Source: JAAYEA01 sp012689325
GTDB taxonomy: Bacteria; Chloroflexota; Anaerolineae; JAAYEA01
Assembly: GCA_036841525.1 (NCBI GenBank)
Contig: DAITVZ010000064.1
Location: 1 to 30,807, forward strand
Length of the DNA: 30,807 nucleotides
Reading direction: 5' to 3'
Both the position numbers and the translations under genes were made by a program. The number at the start of each line of letters is the position of its first letter. Position 1 is the first letter of the stretch. This document shows, piece after piece, positions 15,280-23,656 of the stretch. The notes beneath the pieces were generated by a model. The model ran no database searches. It had not been told where the DNA came from and saw nothing but the letters and a program-made list of their open reading frames with translations.

Positions 15280-16413
15280 ATGGCGCAGATGACCCACCGC
15301 CAGCGGGTGCTGGCCACGCTGGCGCACCAGCAACCGGACCGCGTGCCCATCGACCTGGGGGCGACGCGGGATTCCAGCATCGTGGTCGAGGGCTATGAGC
15401 GGCTCAAGGCGCATTTCGGCGTCCAGGAGGAGAACCGCCTGACCAGCCGCATGATGCGCATCGTGGACGTGAACGAGGCGATCCTGCAGGCGCTGGACGT
15501 GGACCTGCGCGGCATCTTTCCCAGCGCGCCGCCGGACACCCTGATCGGGGAAAACGGCTACCGCGACGAATGGGGCATCGAGCGCATCCGGCCCGCCGGC
15601 TCGCACTATTACGACCTGGTCAGCTCGCCGCTATCCGGCGAGATCACCGTGCAAGACATCGCCCGCTATCCCTGGCCCGAACCCGACGCGCCCATCCGCC
15701 GCCGGGGCCTCAAGGAGCGAGCCAAGGCCATCCACGCGGCGGGGTACGCCTCGGTGCTCAACGTGCAGAGCGCCTTTGTGCACAGCACCCAATACCTGCG
15801 CGGCTTTGAGGATTGGTTCATCGACCTAGCCGCCAACAAGCGGATCGCCGCCGCCCTGTTCGACGCCGCGGTGGAGGTCAGCCTGGGCATCTGCCGCAAC
15901 CTCTTGGAGGCGGTGGATGGCGAGGTGGACGTCATCATGGCCTCGGACGACCTGGGCGTGCAGCAGGGCCTGATGATGCGGCCCGAGGTCTATCGCGAGC
16001 TGCTCAAGCCGCGCCATGCGCGCTACTTTCAGCTCTTGCACGACCTCTCCCCGGCCAAGGTCTTTTTCCACACCTGCGGCTCGGTGGCCGCCATCCTCGA
16101 CGACCTGGTGGACATGGGCGTGGACATCCTGCACCCGGTGCAAGTGACGGCGGCGGGGATGGACCCGCGGGCGCTCAAGGCCCGCTACGGCAACCACCTC
16201 TCGTTCTGGGGCGCCATCGACACCCAATACGTCCTGCCCTATGGCAGCGTGGCTGACGTCAAGGCCGAGGTGGAGCGACGGATCGAGGAACTGGGCGCCG
16301 GCGGCGGCTATATCGTCGGCGCGGTGCACAATCTCCAGCCCGACGTGCCGCTGGAGAACGTGCTGGCGATGTACCAGCATGCCGTGGCCTACCGACCCTC
16401 CTTCGCCAGGTAG
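15280..16413 (+). CDS. UroD-family (MtaA/CmuA-like) methyltransferase or decarboxylase-fold protein
   Basis: This 377-residue protein has the uroporphyrinogen decarboxylase fold. It begins MTHRQRVLATLAHQQPDRVPIDLG, the standard opening of the MtaA/CmuA-like branch rather than haem-pathway HemE. The VFFHTCGSV motif (His264, Cys266) corresponds to the zinc-thiol site of the corrinoid:coenzyme methyltransferases. VDILHPVQVTAAGMDP and LSFWGAIDTQYVLPYGS complete the family pattern. Members transfer methyl groups from corrinoid proteins or act in O-demethylation, and many are uncharacterised. No corrinoid-binding protein is in the window. The SAM-methyltransferase-like gene begins 5 bp after this stop, so the two are probably translated together. 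The start ATG (15280) follows GGAAGGAG. Confidence 0.85.
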   Translation: MAQMTHRQRVLATLAHQQPDRVPIDLGATRDSSIVVEGYERLKAHFGVQEENRLTSRMMRIVDVNEAILQALDVDLRGIFPSAPPDTLIGENGYRDEWGIERIRPAGSHYYDLVSSPLSGEITVQDIARYPWPEPDAPIRRRGLKERAKAIHAAGYASVLNVQSAFVHSTQYLRGFEDWFIDLAANKRIAAALFDAAVEVSLGICRNLLEAVDGEVDVIMASDDLGVQQGLMMRPEVYRELLKPRHARYFQLLHDLSPAKVFFHTCGSVAAILDDLVDMGVDILHPVQVTAAGMDPRALKARYGNHLSFWGAIDTQYVLPYGSVADVKAEVERRIEELGAGGGYIVGAVHNLQPDVPLENVLAMYQHAVAYRPSFAR

Positions 16414-16418
16414 AGCCC

Positions 16419-17165
16419 ATGTCGCACGTCTATGAAGCGCCCAATTGGCGCGACTACAAGATGAACTGGTACGACCCTCACCGCGAGGCGGAGCCGCTGG
16501 CCGCCGAGATCGCGGTGGTGGACGCCGGATTGGCGCTGCTGGTGCAGGCGGGCATCCTGCCGCACGGCCAGTATGACCACGCCAAGCTGCTGGCCCACCG
16601 CGCGGCGGTGCGCGAGCGCTTCGAGATCCCGTGGACGGCCATCAGCCACCGCATGCAGCGCCTGATCTATGCCATCAACGCCATCGCCCAGCCGCAGGTG
16701 ATGGTCGCAGTGGGCATCTTTTGCGGCAACACGTACATCTCGAACGCCGGCGCGGCCATCGGGCCGGGCGCCGTCTACCAGGCCCAACGCCTGGTGGGGC
16801 TGGAGATTCGCCCCGCCGAGGCCGACCGCGCGCGGCGCAACGTCGCCGCCATGGAAGGGAGCGCGGGCGTGGCCGAGGTTCTCGGGGAGGATGGGCTGGC
16901 TTGGCTGCGCGGCTATCAGGGGACCATCGACCTGCTCTACCTGGACGCGGACGGGCCCCGGGGCTCGGCCAAATCCATCTATCTCGACCTGCTGCAAGCG
17001 GGACTGCCCGCCCTGCGCCCGGGGAGCCTGGTGCTGGCCCACAACTCGGTGAACTCGGCGCGCTCCATGGCGAATTATCTGGCCTATGTGCGCGATTCCG
17101 CGCGGTTTCGCGCCAGCGCCAACATGATCGTGGACGACCAGGGGTTGGAAGTATCGCGCTACTGA
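16419..17165 (+). CDS. SAM-dependent methyltransferase-like protein (O-methyltransferase fold)
   Basis: This 248-residue class I methyltransferase-like protein has motif I as VMVAVGIFCGNTYIS (about residues 95-109). The acidic residue at the end of strand 2 is in LVGLEIRPAEADRARRN. The motif IV region is IDLLYLDADGPRGSAKS, and post-motif is LPALRPGSLVLAHNSVN. The pattern resembles catechol-type O-methyltransferases, which bind a metal next to the Asp pair. The start is ATG 16419; its ribosome binding site would lie within the end of the UroD-like gene (CCAGGTAGAG). Co-location with a UroD-type methyl-transfer protein suggests a methylated substrate or product. No direct evidence for activity. 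Confidence 0.75.
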   Translation: MSHVYEAPNWRDYKMNWYDPHREAEPLAAEIAVVDAGLALLVQAGILPHGQYDHAKLLAHRAAVRERFEIPWTAISHRMQRLIYAINAIAQPQVMVAVGIFCGNTYISNAGAAIGPGAVYQAQRLVGLEIRPAEADRARRNVAAMEGSAGVAEVLGEDGLAWLRGYQGTIDLLYLDADGPRGSAKSIYLDLLQAGLPALRPGSLVLAHNSVNSARSMANYLAYVRDSARFRASANMIVDDQGLEVSRY

Positions 17166-17189
17166 TGCACCGGCCACAAGGAGGACGGG

Positions 17190-18179
17190 ATGGAAACGCG
17201 ACGGATGGGAGATAGCGACCTGGCCTGCTCGGCCATCGGCTTTGGCACCTGGGAGATGAGCACGACCCAATACGGCGAGATCGACGTCAAGGAGGCCAGC
17301 GCCGCCGTCAACGCGGCCATCGACGCGGGGATCACCCTCTTTGACACCGCCGAGGTCTATGGGCCGTTCCACTCGGAGGAGCTGCTGGGCAAGGCGCTGG
17401 GGGCGCGGCGCAAGGAAATCGTGCTGGTCACCAAGGTGGGCTTTCAATACAGCCCCGAGGGCAAGAATACGGGGCGCAACTCGAAGCGAGAGCACATCCT
17501 GGCCCGCGCCGAGGGCTGCCTGCGGCGGCTGGGCACCGACTGGATCGACCTGCTGTTGATCCACTGGCCGGACAAGAACACGCCCTACGGCGAGAGCATC
17601 GGCGCGCTGGAGGAACTGAAACAGGCGGGCAAGATCCGCCACTATGGCGTCTCCAATTTCACCCCCGAGATGATGGACGCATGCGAGCGGCGCGGACACC
17701 TGGCCGCCAACCAGGTGGGCTATAACCTGTTCGACCGGCGGATGGAGGCGCAGGTGCTGCCCTATTGCCTGGAGCGCCAGGTCGGCTTTATGGCCTATGG
17801 CACGCTCTGTTACGGCCTGCTGACCGGCGCCATGACGCCGCAGACCACCTTTCTCGATTGGGACTGGCGGAGCAAGGGCCGCGCCTTTGGCTTGCCGCTC
17901 TTTGAGCGCGAGCCCTTCCTCAAGGAGCTGGCCGCCGTGGAACGGATGAAGCAACTGGCCGCGGGGTATGGCAAGTCCATGGCCCAGCTCGCCATCGCCT
18001 GGGTGCTGCGCCAGCCCGCCGTGTCGGTGGCGCTGGTGGGAATGCGCAACGAGCGCGAGCTGCGCGAGAACGTCGCCGCCGCGGATTGGAAGCTCTCCGC
18101 CGGCGACCTGGCCGAGATCGATCGCATCTTTGCCGAGGAAGGCGTGCCCACGCACCTGGACACGCCCCAGGCAACCTAG
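17190..18179 (+). CDS. Aldo/keto reductase
   Basis: This 329-residue NADPH-dependent aldo/keto reductase has the complete catalytic tetrad: Asp52 and Tyr57 in FDTAEVYG, Lys82 in VTKVGF and His125 in LLIHWPD. Family hallmarks include GKIRHYGVSNFTPE, a phosphate-binding tail region VALVGMRNERELRENVAA and the opening MGDSDLACSAIGFGTWEMS. It would reduce an aldehyde or ketone, or oxidise a sugar, in the cytoplasm. The start ATG (17190) follows AAGGAGGACGGG, 24 bp after the preceding gene. One plausible job is reduction of the aldehyde released by the class II aldolase; this is inference. Confidence 0.93.
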   Translation: METRRMGDSDLACSAIGFGTWEMSTTQYGEIDVKEASAAVNAAIDAGITLFDTAEVYGPFHSEELLGKALGARRKEIVLVTKVGFQYSPEGKNTGRNSKREHILARAEGCLRRLGTDWIDLLLIHWPDKNTPYGESIGALEELKQAGKIRHYGVSNFTPEMMDACERRGHLAANQVGYNLFDRRMEAQVLPYCLERQVGFMAYGTLCYGLLTGAMTPQTTFLDWDWRSKGRAFGLPLFEREPFLKELAAVERMKQLAAGYGKSMAQLAIAWVLRQPAVSVALVGMRNERELRENVAAADWKLSAGDLAEIDRIFAEEGVPTHLDTPQAT

Positions 18180-18205
18180 ACGCCACACACACCAAGGAGC
18201 ATGGC

Positions 18206-19657
18206 ATGACACCTGTGCAGGTCAAGATCGGTCTGGTCCCCTCCTACCGCAACCGTTATACCGCCTGGGGGCAAAAGATGCTGGACGACAGCCTGGCCGC
18301 CCTGGCCGGGGTGGCGGGGATCGAGGTGGTGGCGCCGCGCGTCTCCTCCAGCGAGACGGTGATCGACGCCGAGCGGGGCGCGACGCCCCATGGCATGGTG
18401 CACACGCTGGACGAGGCCGAGGCCGTGGCCGCCTTTTTCCAGCGCCAGGGCGTGCAGGGGTTGGTCATCGTGCCCCTGGACTTTGGCGACGAGCGCTCCG
18501 CGGCCAAGATCGCCGAGCGGCTGCGCGTGCCGGTGCTGCTCTGCGCCACCAAAGAGCCCCCGGCGCTGGACGACCCCGGGCTGACCCGCGTCTCGGACTC
18601 GTATTGCGGGACGCTCTCCATCGCCTCGGCCCTGTACCGGCGCAAGCTCCCCTTCCGCTTCGCCGGCGTGCTTTTCCCCGACGAGCCGGCCTTTGCCGCG
18701 GAGGCGCAGGATTTCGCGCGGGCCGTGGCGGTGGTGGCGGGGATCAAGGGGGCGCGGCTGGGCCAGGTGGGCGTGCGCGCGCACACCTTCGAGACGGTGG
18801 CCTATGACGAGGTGGCGCTGGTCCGCGCCTTCCAGCAGAACGTGCTGGTCGCCAACGTGGCGGACATGGTGCTGAACGCGCAGGGCTACGCCGACGACGA
18901 CCCCCGCGTGCAGGGGATCATCGCCGATATCCGCGGGAGCACTGCCACGGTGACCGTCGGAGAGACCTACCTGCTCAAGGCGGCCAAGCTCGAGCTGGCG
19001 CTGGCCGAGTTCTACCGGAACAATCGCCTCTCCGCCATGGCCATGCAGTGCTGGTCCACCGTCCAGCGGATGTGGGGGATCTCGGTCTGCAACATCTATG
19101 GGCGGCTGACGGGCCAGGGGCTGCTCACCGCCTGCGAGACCGACGTGCTGGGCGCGCTGGCCATGCTGGTCAACCACCGCGCGGCGCTGGGCGCCACGCT
19201 GCCCCATTTCGTCGATTGGACCATCCGCCACCGCGAGAACCCCAACTGGCTGCTGGCCTGGCACTGCGGCAACGCGCCCGCCTGCCTGGCCAGCGATCCC
19301 GGCCAGACGGCGCTCCGCTCGCGCAAGGACATGGCCGGCGAGCTGCCCGTGCCCGCGTGCGAGGAGCAGGCGGGGCTGGCCCAGTTCCAGCTCAAGCCGG
19401 GGCCGGTCACCTTTTGCCGGCTGGCGGAATACGACGACCAGTGGAAGATGCTCATCGCCCGCGGCGAGATCATCCCCAGCGACGACAAGCTGGCGGGGAC
19501 CTGGTCCTGGGTGCAGGTGCGCGACCACGAGCGGCTCTACCGCACGCTGGTGGAGGAGGGCTTTATCCACCACGCCAGCATGATCCACGGCGACCAGGCC
19601 AAGGCGCTGGAGCTGGCCTGCCAGTTCTTGAACATCAAGCCGGTCGTGGTGGAATGA
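18206..19657 (+). CDS. L-fucose/L-arabinose isomerase-like protein
   Basis: This 483-residue protein is of the L-fucose isomerase-related group (FucI/AraA fold). The opening KIGLVPSYRNRYTAWGQKMLDDSLAAL region (residues 7-33) and the three-domain layout are typical. Features are GLVIVPLDFGDERSAAKIAERL, an internal ADIRGSTATVTVGE, MAMQCWSTVQRMWGISVCNIYGRLTGQG (about 277-304, the active-site region) and LLAWHCGNAPACL. Family members interconvert aldoses and ketoses using Mn2+. Many homologues of this subgroup are uncharacterised and some bind sugars without known isomerase activity. ATG 18206 is chosen over ATG 18201, which hits a stop after two codons; AAGGAG lies at 18194-18199. The next genes are a PfkB kinase and, further on, a class II aldolase. 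Confidence 0.85.
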   Translation: MTPVQVKIGLVPSYRNRYTAWGQKMLDDSLAALAGVAGIEVVAPRVSSSETVIDAERGATPHGMVHTLDEAEAVAAFFQRQGVQGLVIVPLDFGDERSAAKIAERLRVPVLLCATKEPPALDDPGLTRVSDSYCGTLSIASALYRRKLPFRFAGVLFPDEPAFAAEAQDFARAVAVVAGIKGARLGQVGVRAHTFETVAYDEVALVRAFQQNVLVANVADMVLNAQGYADDDPRVQGIIADIRGSTATVTVGETYLLKAAKLELALAEFYRNNRLSAMAMQCWSTVQRMWGISVCNIYGRLTGQGLLTACETDVLGALAMLVNHRAALGATLPHFVDWTIRHRENPNWLLAWHCGNAPACLASDPGQTALRSRKDMAGELPVPACEEQAGLAQFQLKPGPVTFCRLAEYDDQWKMLIARGEIIPSDDKLAGTWSWVQVRDHERLYRTLVEEGFIHHASMIHGDQAKALELACQFLNIKPVVVE

Positions 19658-19667
19658 GGCCCCGCCC

Positions 19668-20603
19668 ATGACAAAGGGGTTGCAGATCGTGGGGCTGGGG
19701 CTGGCCACGCTGGACATCCTAGTGCGGCTGCGCCAGATGCCCACCTGGGAGCAGGCCGGGCCCATCCGCGCCTTTCGCTTCGACGGCGGCGGGCTCGTGG
19801 GCACCGCCATGGTGGCCGCGGCCAAGCTGGGCGCGCGCGTCGGCTACGTGGGGACCGCCGGCAACGACGAGGCGGCGGAGCTCAAGCTGCGCTCCTTCGT
19901 CGAGGCGGGGGTGGACCTGAGCCGCCTGGCCCGCCGGCCCGCGCCCGAGGACCAGGTGATCATGGTTTACGTGCACGCCGAGACGGGCGAGCGGGTCTTT
20001 GCGGGGCTGGAGAACCTGCGGGGCGCCCCCCTGCGGCCGGACGAGCTGGACCGCGACTATATCGCCGCCGCGCCCTATCTGCACCTGGACGGCTTTCACC
20101 CCGAGGCGGCGATGCAAGCGGCGCGGTGGGCGCGCGAGGCGGGAAATACGGTGGTCTTTGACGCCTCCCTGGCCACCGGGCCCATCCGCGACTATCGGCG
20201 GGCGCTCGTCCCCCTCACCGATATCCTGATCAGCGGCCGCGACTTTGGCTACCACCTCACCGGCAAGCGTGACATCTACCAGGCGGGCGAGGAGATCTTG
20301 GCGCTGGGGCCGCGGGTCTTCGTGGAGACCGTGGGCGACCAGGGGTGCTACACCGTCACACCGACGGAGCGCTTTCACACTCCCGCCTTTGCCGTCCCGG
20401 TGGTGGACACCACCGGCGCGGGCGACGTCTTTCATGGCGCCTATATCGTCGGGCTGTTGCAGGGCTGGGACGCGCGGCGCGTGGCCCAGTTCGCCTCGGC
20501 GGTCTCGGCGCTCAAGTGCACCGTCTTGGGCGGGCGCGCGGGCATCCCCACGTTCGCCCAGACGCTGGCCTTTTTGCGCGAGCGCGGCATCGAGATGGGT
20601 TAG
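19668..20603 (+). CDS. PfkB/ribokinase-family carbohydrate kinase
   Basis: This 311-residue sugar kinase of the PfkB family has an N-terminal sugar-binding strand IVGLGLATLDILVRL. The GG signature is in FDGGGLVGTAMVAAAKLGARVGYVG. The C-terminal ATP site and catalytic Asp253 are in VDTTGAGDVFHGAY. ALKCTVLGGRAGIPTF closes the protein. It would phosphorylate the keto sugar, or another sugar, made upstream. The start ATG (19668) is 10 bp after the isomerase-like gene and has only a weak ribosome binding site (TGAGGCCCC), suggesting coupled translation. The kinase product is the best candidate inducer of the DeoR-type repressor. Sugar specificity cannot be read from sequence. Confidence 0.93.
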   Translation: MTKGLQIVGLGLATLDILVRLRQMPTWEQAGPIRAFRFDGGGLVGTAMVAAAKLGARVGYVGTAGNDEAAELKLRSFVEAGVDLSRLARRPAPEDQVIMVYVHAETGERVFAGLENLRGAPLRPDELDRDYIAAAPYLHLDGFHPEAAMQAARWAREAGNTVVFDASLATGPIRDYRRALVPLTDILISGRDFGYHLTGKRDIYQAGEEILALGPRVFVETVGDQGCYTVTPTERFHTPAFAVPVVDTTGAGDVFHGAYIVGLLQGWDARRVAQFASAVSALKCTVLGGRAGIPTFAQTLAFLRERGIEMG

Positions 20604-20649
20604 GACATCATCACGGATCGGCCACGGGCCGAAGGAAAGGAGCGGGACC

Positions 20650-21666
20650 ATGACCCTTCGAGCGGGTGTGATCGGCTGCGGCAACCGGGGGCGCCGCCAC
20701 GCGGCGGGCTATCTGGCCGCCGACCAGGTCGAGCTGGTGGCTTGCGCGGAGCCCAAGGAGGAGAACCGGCTGGCCTTTTGCGAGCAGTTCCACGTCTCCC
20801 GGGCCTATACGGATTATCGCGAGATGCTGGCCAAGGAAAAGCTCGACATCGTCAGCATCTGCACCTGGACCGGCCAGCATCGCGAGATGATCGAGGAGGC
20901 GGCGCGCAGCGGCGTGCGGGCCATCCACAGCGAAAAGCCCATGGCCACCAACTGGGGCGACGCCAAGGCGCTTTACCAGGCCTGCCAGGAGCGCGGCGTG
21001 GCGATCACCTTTTGCCACCAGCGCCGCTTCGAGGCCTCCTTCGTCAAGGCCAAGCAACTGCTGGACGCGGGCGCCATCGGCGACCTCTACCGCATGGAGG
21101 CCGGCTGCGACAACATGTTCGACTGGGGCACCCACTGGTTCGACATGTTCTTCTTCTTTAACAACGAAGAGCCCGCCGAGTGGGTCATCGCCCAGATCGA
21201 CGTGGCCAAGCGCAAGGAGGTCTTTGCCGCGCCGGTGGACACCGGCGGCGTCTCCTGGGTCCGCTTCCGCAACGGCGTGGAGGGGCTGCTGGCCACCGGC
21301 AGCGCCATGATGGGCGGGGCGCGCATCCGGCTCCTGGGGAGCGAGGGGATTATTGAGATCATGGGCAGCGACGGCGCGCCGGTGCGAATCCGCCGCCGCG
21401 GCGCGGGCGAGTGGGAGCCCGTGGCCCTGGACGCCGGCGTGCCCAACGCCCAGGCCACCGTCGCCTCCGTGTTGGACCTGCTCGACGCGCTCAAGACGGG
21501 GCGCGAGCCGCTGCTCAGCGGGCGCAAGGCGCTGCAGGCCACCGAGCTGATCTTTGCCACCTACGAGTCCAGTCGCCGCCGCGGACAGGTCCGGCTCCCG
21601 CTGGACGTGGACGACTCGGCGCTGATCGCCATGCTGGATACCGGGATGATTGGGCCCAAGGCGTGA
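20650..21666 (+). CDS. Gfo/Idh/MocA-family oxidoreductase (second of three)
   Basis: This 338-residue member of the superfamily has the Rossmann motif VIGCGNRGRRHAAGYL at the N-terminus. The EKP motif is at residues 95-97 (SEKPMATNW). The catalytic stretch FDWGTHWFDMFFFF occupies the place of the usual Asp-xxx-His. The C-terminal half is beta-rich (LLGSEGIIEIMGSDG). It is shorter than the first member and not closely similar to it. The start ATG (20650) follows AAAGGAGCGGG, 46 bp after the kinase. It is cytoplasmic, with no signal peptide. Two ThuA- and Gfo/Idh-coding genes follow immediately, an arrangement often seen in sugar-modification operons of environmental bacteria. Confidence 0.92.
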   Translation: MTLRAGVIGCGNRGRRHAAGYLAADQVELVACAEPKEENRLAFCEQFHVSRAYTDYREMLAKEKLDIVSICTWTGQHREMIEEAARSGVRAIHSEKPMATNWGDAKALYQACQERGVAITFCHQRRFEASFVKAKQLLDAGAIGDLYRMEAGCDNMFDWGTHWFDMFFFFNNEEPAEWVIAQIDVAKRKEVFAAPVDTGGVSWVRFRNGVEGLLATGSAMMGGARIRLLGSEGIIEIMGSDGAPVRIRRRGAGEWEPVALDAGVPNAQATVASVLDLLDALKTGREPLLSGRKALQATELIFATYESSRRRGQVRLPLDVDDSALIAMLDTGMIGPKA

Positions 21667-21704
21667 GGTTGGGCCAACCACGGGGATTGCGAAAGGAGCG
21701 GGAC

Positions 21705-22370
21705 GTGAACATCCTGATGCTGTGCACCTCATTGGGTTTCGAGCACACCTACCTGCCCGACGCCGAGGTGGCGCTCAAGCAGATGGGGCTGGAGCAGGGC
21801 TGGCAGGTGCGGACCACCCACCTGCTGAGTCGCCTCTCAGCGGAGAGCCTGGCCAAGGTGGACGTGCTGGTCCTGGCGACCACCGGCAACCTCCCCTTCA
21901 CCGACGAGCAAAAGCAGGCGCTGCTGGATTTCGTGCGCGGCGGCAAGGGGCTGGTGGGCATCCACAACGCCACCGACACCTGCTACGATTGGCCCGAATA
22001 CGGCGAGCTGATCGGCGGCTGGTTCAAGGGCCACCCCTGGACGCAGGAGGTCAAGGTCATTGTGGAGGACACCGCCCACCCCGCCACGCGCCGGCTGGGC
22101 AAGTCGTTCCGCATCTATGACGAGATCTATACTTTCAAGAACTGGGACCGCGCCAAGACCCACGTCCTGATGCGCCTGGACAACGCTTCGGTAGACCTCG
22201 CCAAGGGCAACCGCGACGACAACGACTATGCCATGGGCTGGTGCCACGCCTACGGCGCGGGGCGCGTCATCTACACCGCGCTGGGGCACCCCGACGCGCT
22301 TTGGCGCGTGCCCTGGTTCCTGCAGCACATCCGCGGCTGCATCGAATGGGCCGCCGGGACGGCCGAGTGA
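21705..22370 (+). CDS. ThuA-domain protein
   Basis: This 221-residue protein is of the ThuA (trehalose utilisation) domain family, which has a glutamine-amidotransferase-like fold. The GTG start (21705) follows AAAGGAGCGGGAC; VNILMLCTSLGFEHTYLPDAEVAL is the usual opening. Family motifs are VLVLATTGNLPFTDEQKQALLDFVRGGKGLVGIHNATDT, YGELIGGWFKGHPW, DEIYTFKNW and GRVIYTALGHPDALW. In Sinorhizobium ThuA takes part in 3-keto-trehalose metabolism. Here the domain stands alone and its gene overlaps the next Gfo/Idh gene by GTGA, so the two products probably act together on a keto-sugar intermediate. The biochemical activity of the family is poorly defined. Confidence 0.9.
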   Translation: MNILMLCTSLGFEHTYLPDAEVALKQMGLEQGWQVRTTHLLSRLSAESLAKVDVLVLATTGNLPFTDEQKQALLDFVRGGKGLVGIHNATDTCYDWPEYGELIGGWFKGHPWTQEVKVIVEDTAHPATRRLGKSFRIYDEIYTFKNWDRAKTHVLMRLDNASVDLAKGNRDDNDYAMGWCHAYGAGRVIYTALGHPDALWRVPWFLQHIRGCIEWAAGTAE

Positions 22371-23422
22371 GCGAGGCGCGGGGCGCGATCAACGTCGGCG
22401 TGGTGGGCTATGGCTATTCGGGCCGCGCCTTCCACGCCTACCTCGTGGGGCTGGCCGAGGGGCTGCGCCTGTATGCCATCTCGACGCGCGACCCGGCGCG
22501 GCAGGAGGCCGCCCGCCGCGAGCACCCCGAGGCCCGGGTCTATGCGACCATGGGCGAGCTGCTGACCGACCGCGCGGTGGAACTGGTGGTGCTGGCCACG
22601 CCCCACGACACCCACCGCGACCTGGCCATCCAAGCGATGAACGCAGGCAAGCATGTGGTCACGGACAAGATCATGGCCATGGACGCCGCCCAGGCCGCCG
22701 AGATGATCGAGGCCAGCCAGCGCAACGGCGTGCTGCTCTCGGTGTTTCACAACCGGCGCTGGGACTGGGATTATCTCACGGTGAGACAGGCCATCGCCGA
22801 GGGGTGGCTGGGGGAGCCGTACCTGTTCCAGACGGCGATCATGCGCTACCGCAGCCCAGGCGGCTGGCGCGCCAGCCTGGCCCACAGCGGCGGCATCCTC
22901 TTCGACTGGCCCGCCCATCTGGTGGACCAGGCGCTGCAACTGGTGGGGGCGCCGGTGCGCGCGGTCGATTGCCAGACCCTCTCGCGGGCCCACTGGGATT
23001 CGGACATCGAGAGCTATGCTCGGCTGAGCCTGCGCTTCGCCAACGACGTGGTCTATGAGATCGAGGTGGGCAACCTCGCTGCGGCGCCCAAGCCGCGCTG
23101 GTACGTGCTGGGCGATGGCGGCGCGCTGGTAAAGTACGGCCTCGATCCGCAAGAGGCGTACCTGAAGCAAGGCCGCATCGAGGCGGCGGAGGAGGACCCC
23201 GCCGACCGCGCGCGGATCACCACGCACGTCCGCGGCCAGGAGGAGAGCTGGACCGTGGAGAGCGTGCGGGGAAGCTGGACGGCGTACTATTGCAATATCG
23301 CCGGCGCGCTGCACCACGGCGCCGAGCTGGCCGTCAAGCCGGAGCAGGTCTATCAGGCCATGCGCGTCTATGACGCCGCCGCGCGCTCCGCCCGCACCGG
23401 CGAGGTGGTTCATCTGGAGTAA
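22367..23422 (+). CDS. Gfo/Idh/MocA-family oxidoreductase (third of three, DKI variant)
   Basis: This 351-residue member has the cofactor motif GVVGYGYSGRAFHAYL. In place of EKP it reads DKI (residues 100-102, VTDKIMAMD), keeping the Lys but losing the Glu and Pro. The catalytic region is GGILFDWPAHLVDQALQLVG, and RWYVLGDGGALVKYG follows in the substrate domain. The GTG start (22367) overlaps the ThuA stop (GTGA). A better ribosome binding site is not visible, so translation should depend on ThuA. The final codons (Leu-Glu-stop) lie inside the first copy of a 114-bp tandem repeat, so the 3' end of the gene has been duplicated. Substrate unknown. Confidence 0.9.
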   Translation: MSEARGAINVGVVGYGYSGRAFHAYLVGLAEGLRLYAISTRDPARQEAARREHPEARVYATMGELLTDRAVELVVLATPHDTHRDLAIQAMNAGKHVVTDKIMAMDAAQAAEMIEASQRNGVLLSVFHNRRWDWDYLTVRQAIAEGWLGEPYLFQTAIMRYRSPGGWRASLAHSGGILFDWPAHLVDQALQLVGAPVRAVDCQTLSRAHWDSDIESYARLSLRFANDVVYEIEVGNLAAAPKPRWYVLGDGGALVKYGLDPQEAYLKQGRIEAAEEDPADRARITTHVRGQEESWTVESVRGSWTAYYCNIAGALHHGAELAVKPEQVYQAMRVYDAAARSARTGEVVHLE

Positions 23423-23643
23423 GCGAAAAACAACCACAGAGGCACAGAGAACACAGAGAGGATTTTGGCAGGGGAGAGAAAAGAAAGATATCTCGGTGTC
23501 CTCTGTGTCTCGGTGGCGCCATCCCTGCTGGAGTAAGCGAAAGACAGCCACAGAGGCACAGAGAACACAGAGAGGATTGGGGCAGGGGAGAGAAAACAAG
23601 GATATCCCCTCTGTGCCCTCTGTGTCTCGGTGGCGCCATCCCT
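23414..23643. repeat. 114-bp tandem repeat carrying the CACAGAG/CTCTGTG hairpin
   Basis: Two diverged copies (23414-23527 and 23528 to about 23643) each begin CTGGAGTAAGCGAAA, which in the first copy is the end of the preceding gene. Each has a left arm CCACAGAGGCACAGAG, an A/G-rich middle (GGCAGGGGAGAGAAAA) and a right arm ending CTCTGTGTCTCGGTGG, so each can fold into an imperfect long hairpin. They fill almost the whole 234-bp gap before the aldolase gene. No promoter is convincing within them. The hairpins could slow transcription, stabilise the upstream mRNA or serve as processing sites; that is inference. Confidence 0.85.
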
Positions 23644-23656
23644 CAAGGAGAAGAGT

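Noticed and set aside
13645..15606. A 653-codon open frame on the minus strand opposite the M20 gene
   Set aside because: The plus-strand M20 protein has complete metal-site motifs. The antisense translation is compositionally biased and has no recognisable domain.
15280..16413. Haem-pathway HemE (uroporphyrinogen decarboxylase)
   Set aside because: The opening MTHRQRVLATLAHQQPDRVP and the HTCGS zinc-thiol motif are those of the MtaA/CmuA-like branch, and no haem genes are nearby.
23334..23646. Small minus-strand frames reading SSLCSLCLCG-type sequence
   Set aside because: They are translations of the CACAGAG/CTCTGTG hairpin repeat. Such frames appear wherever this repeat occurs and have no ribosome binding site.
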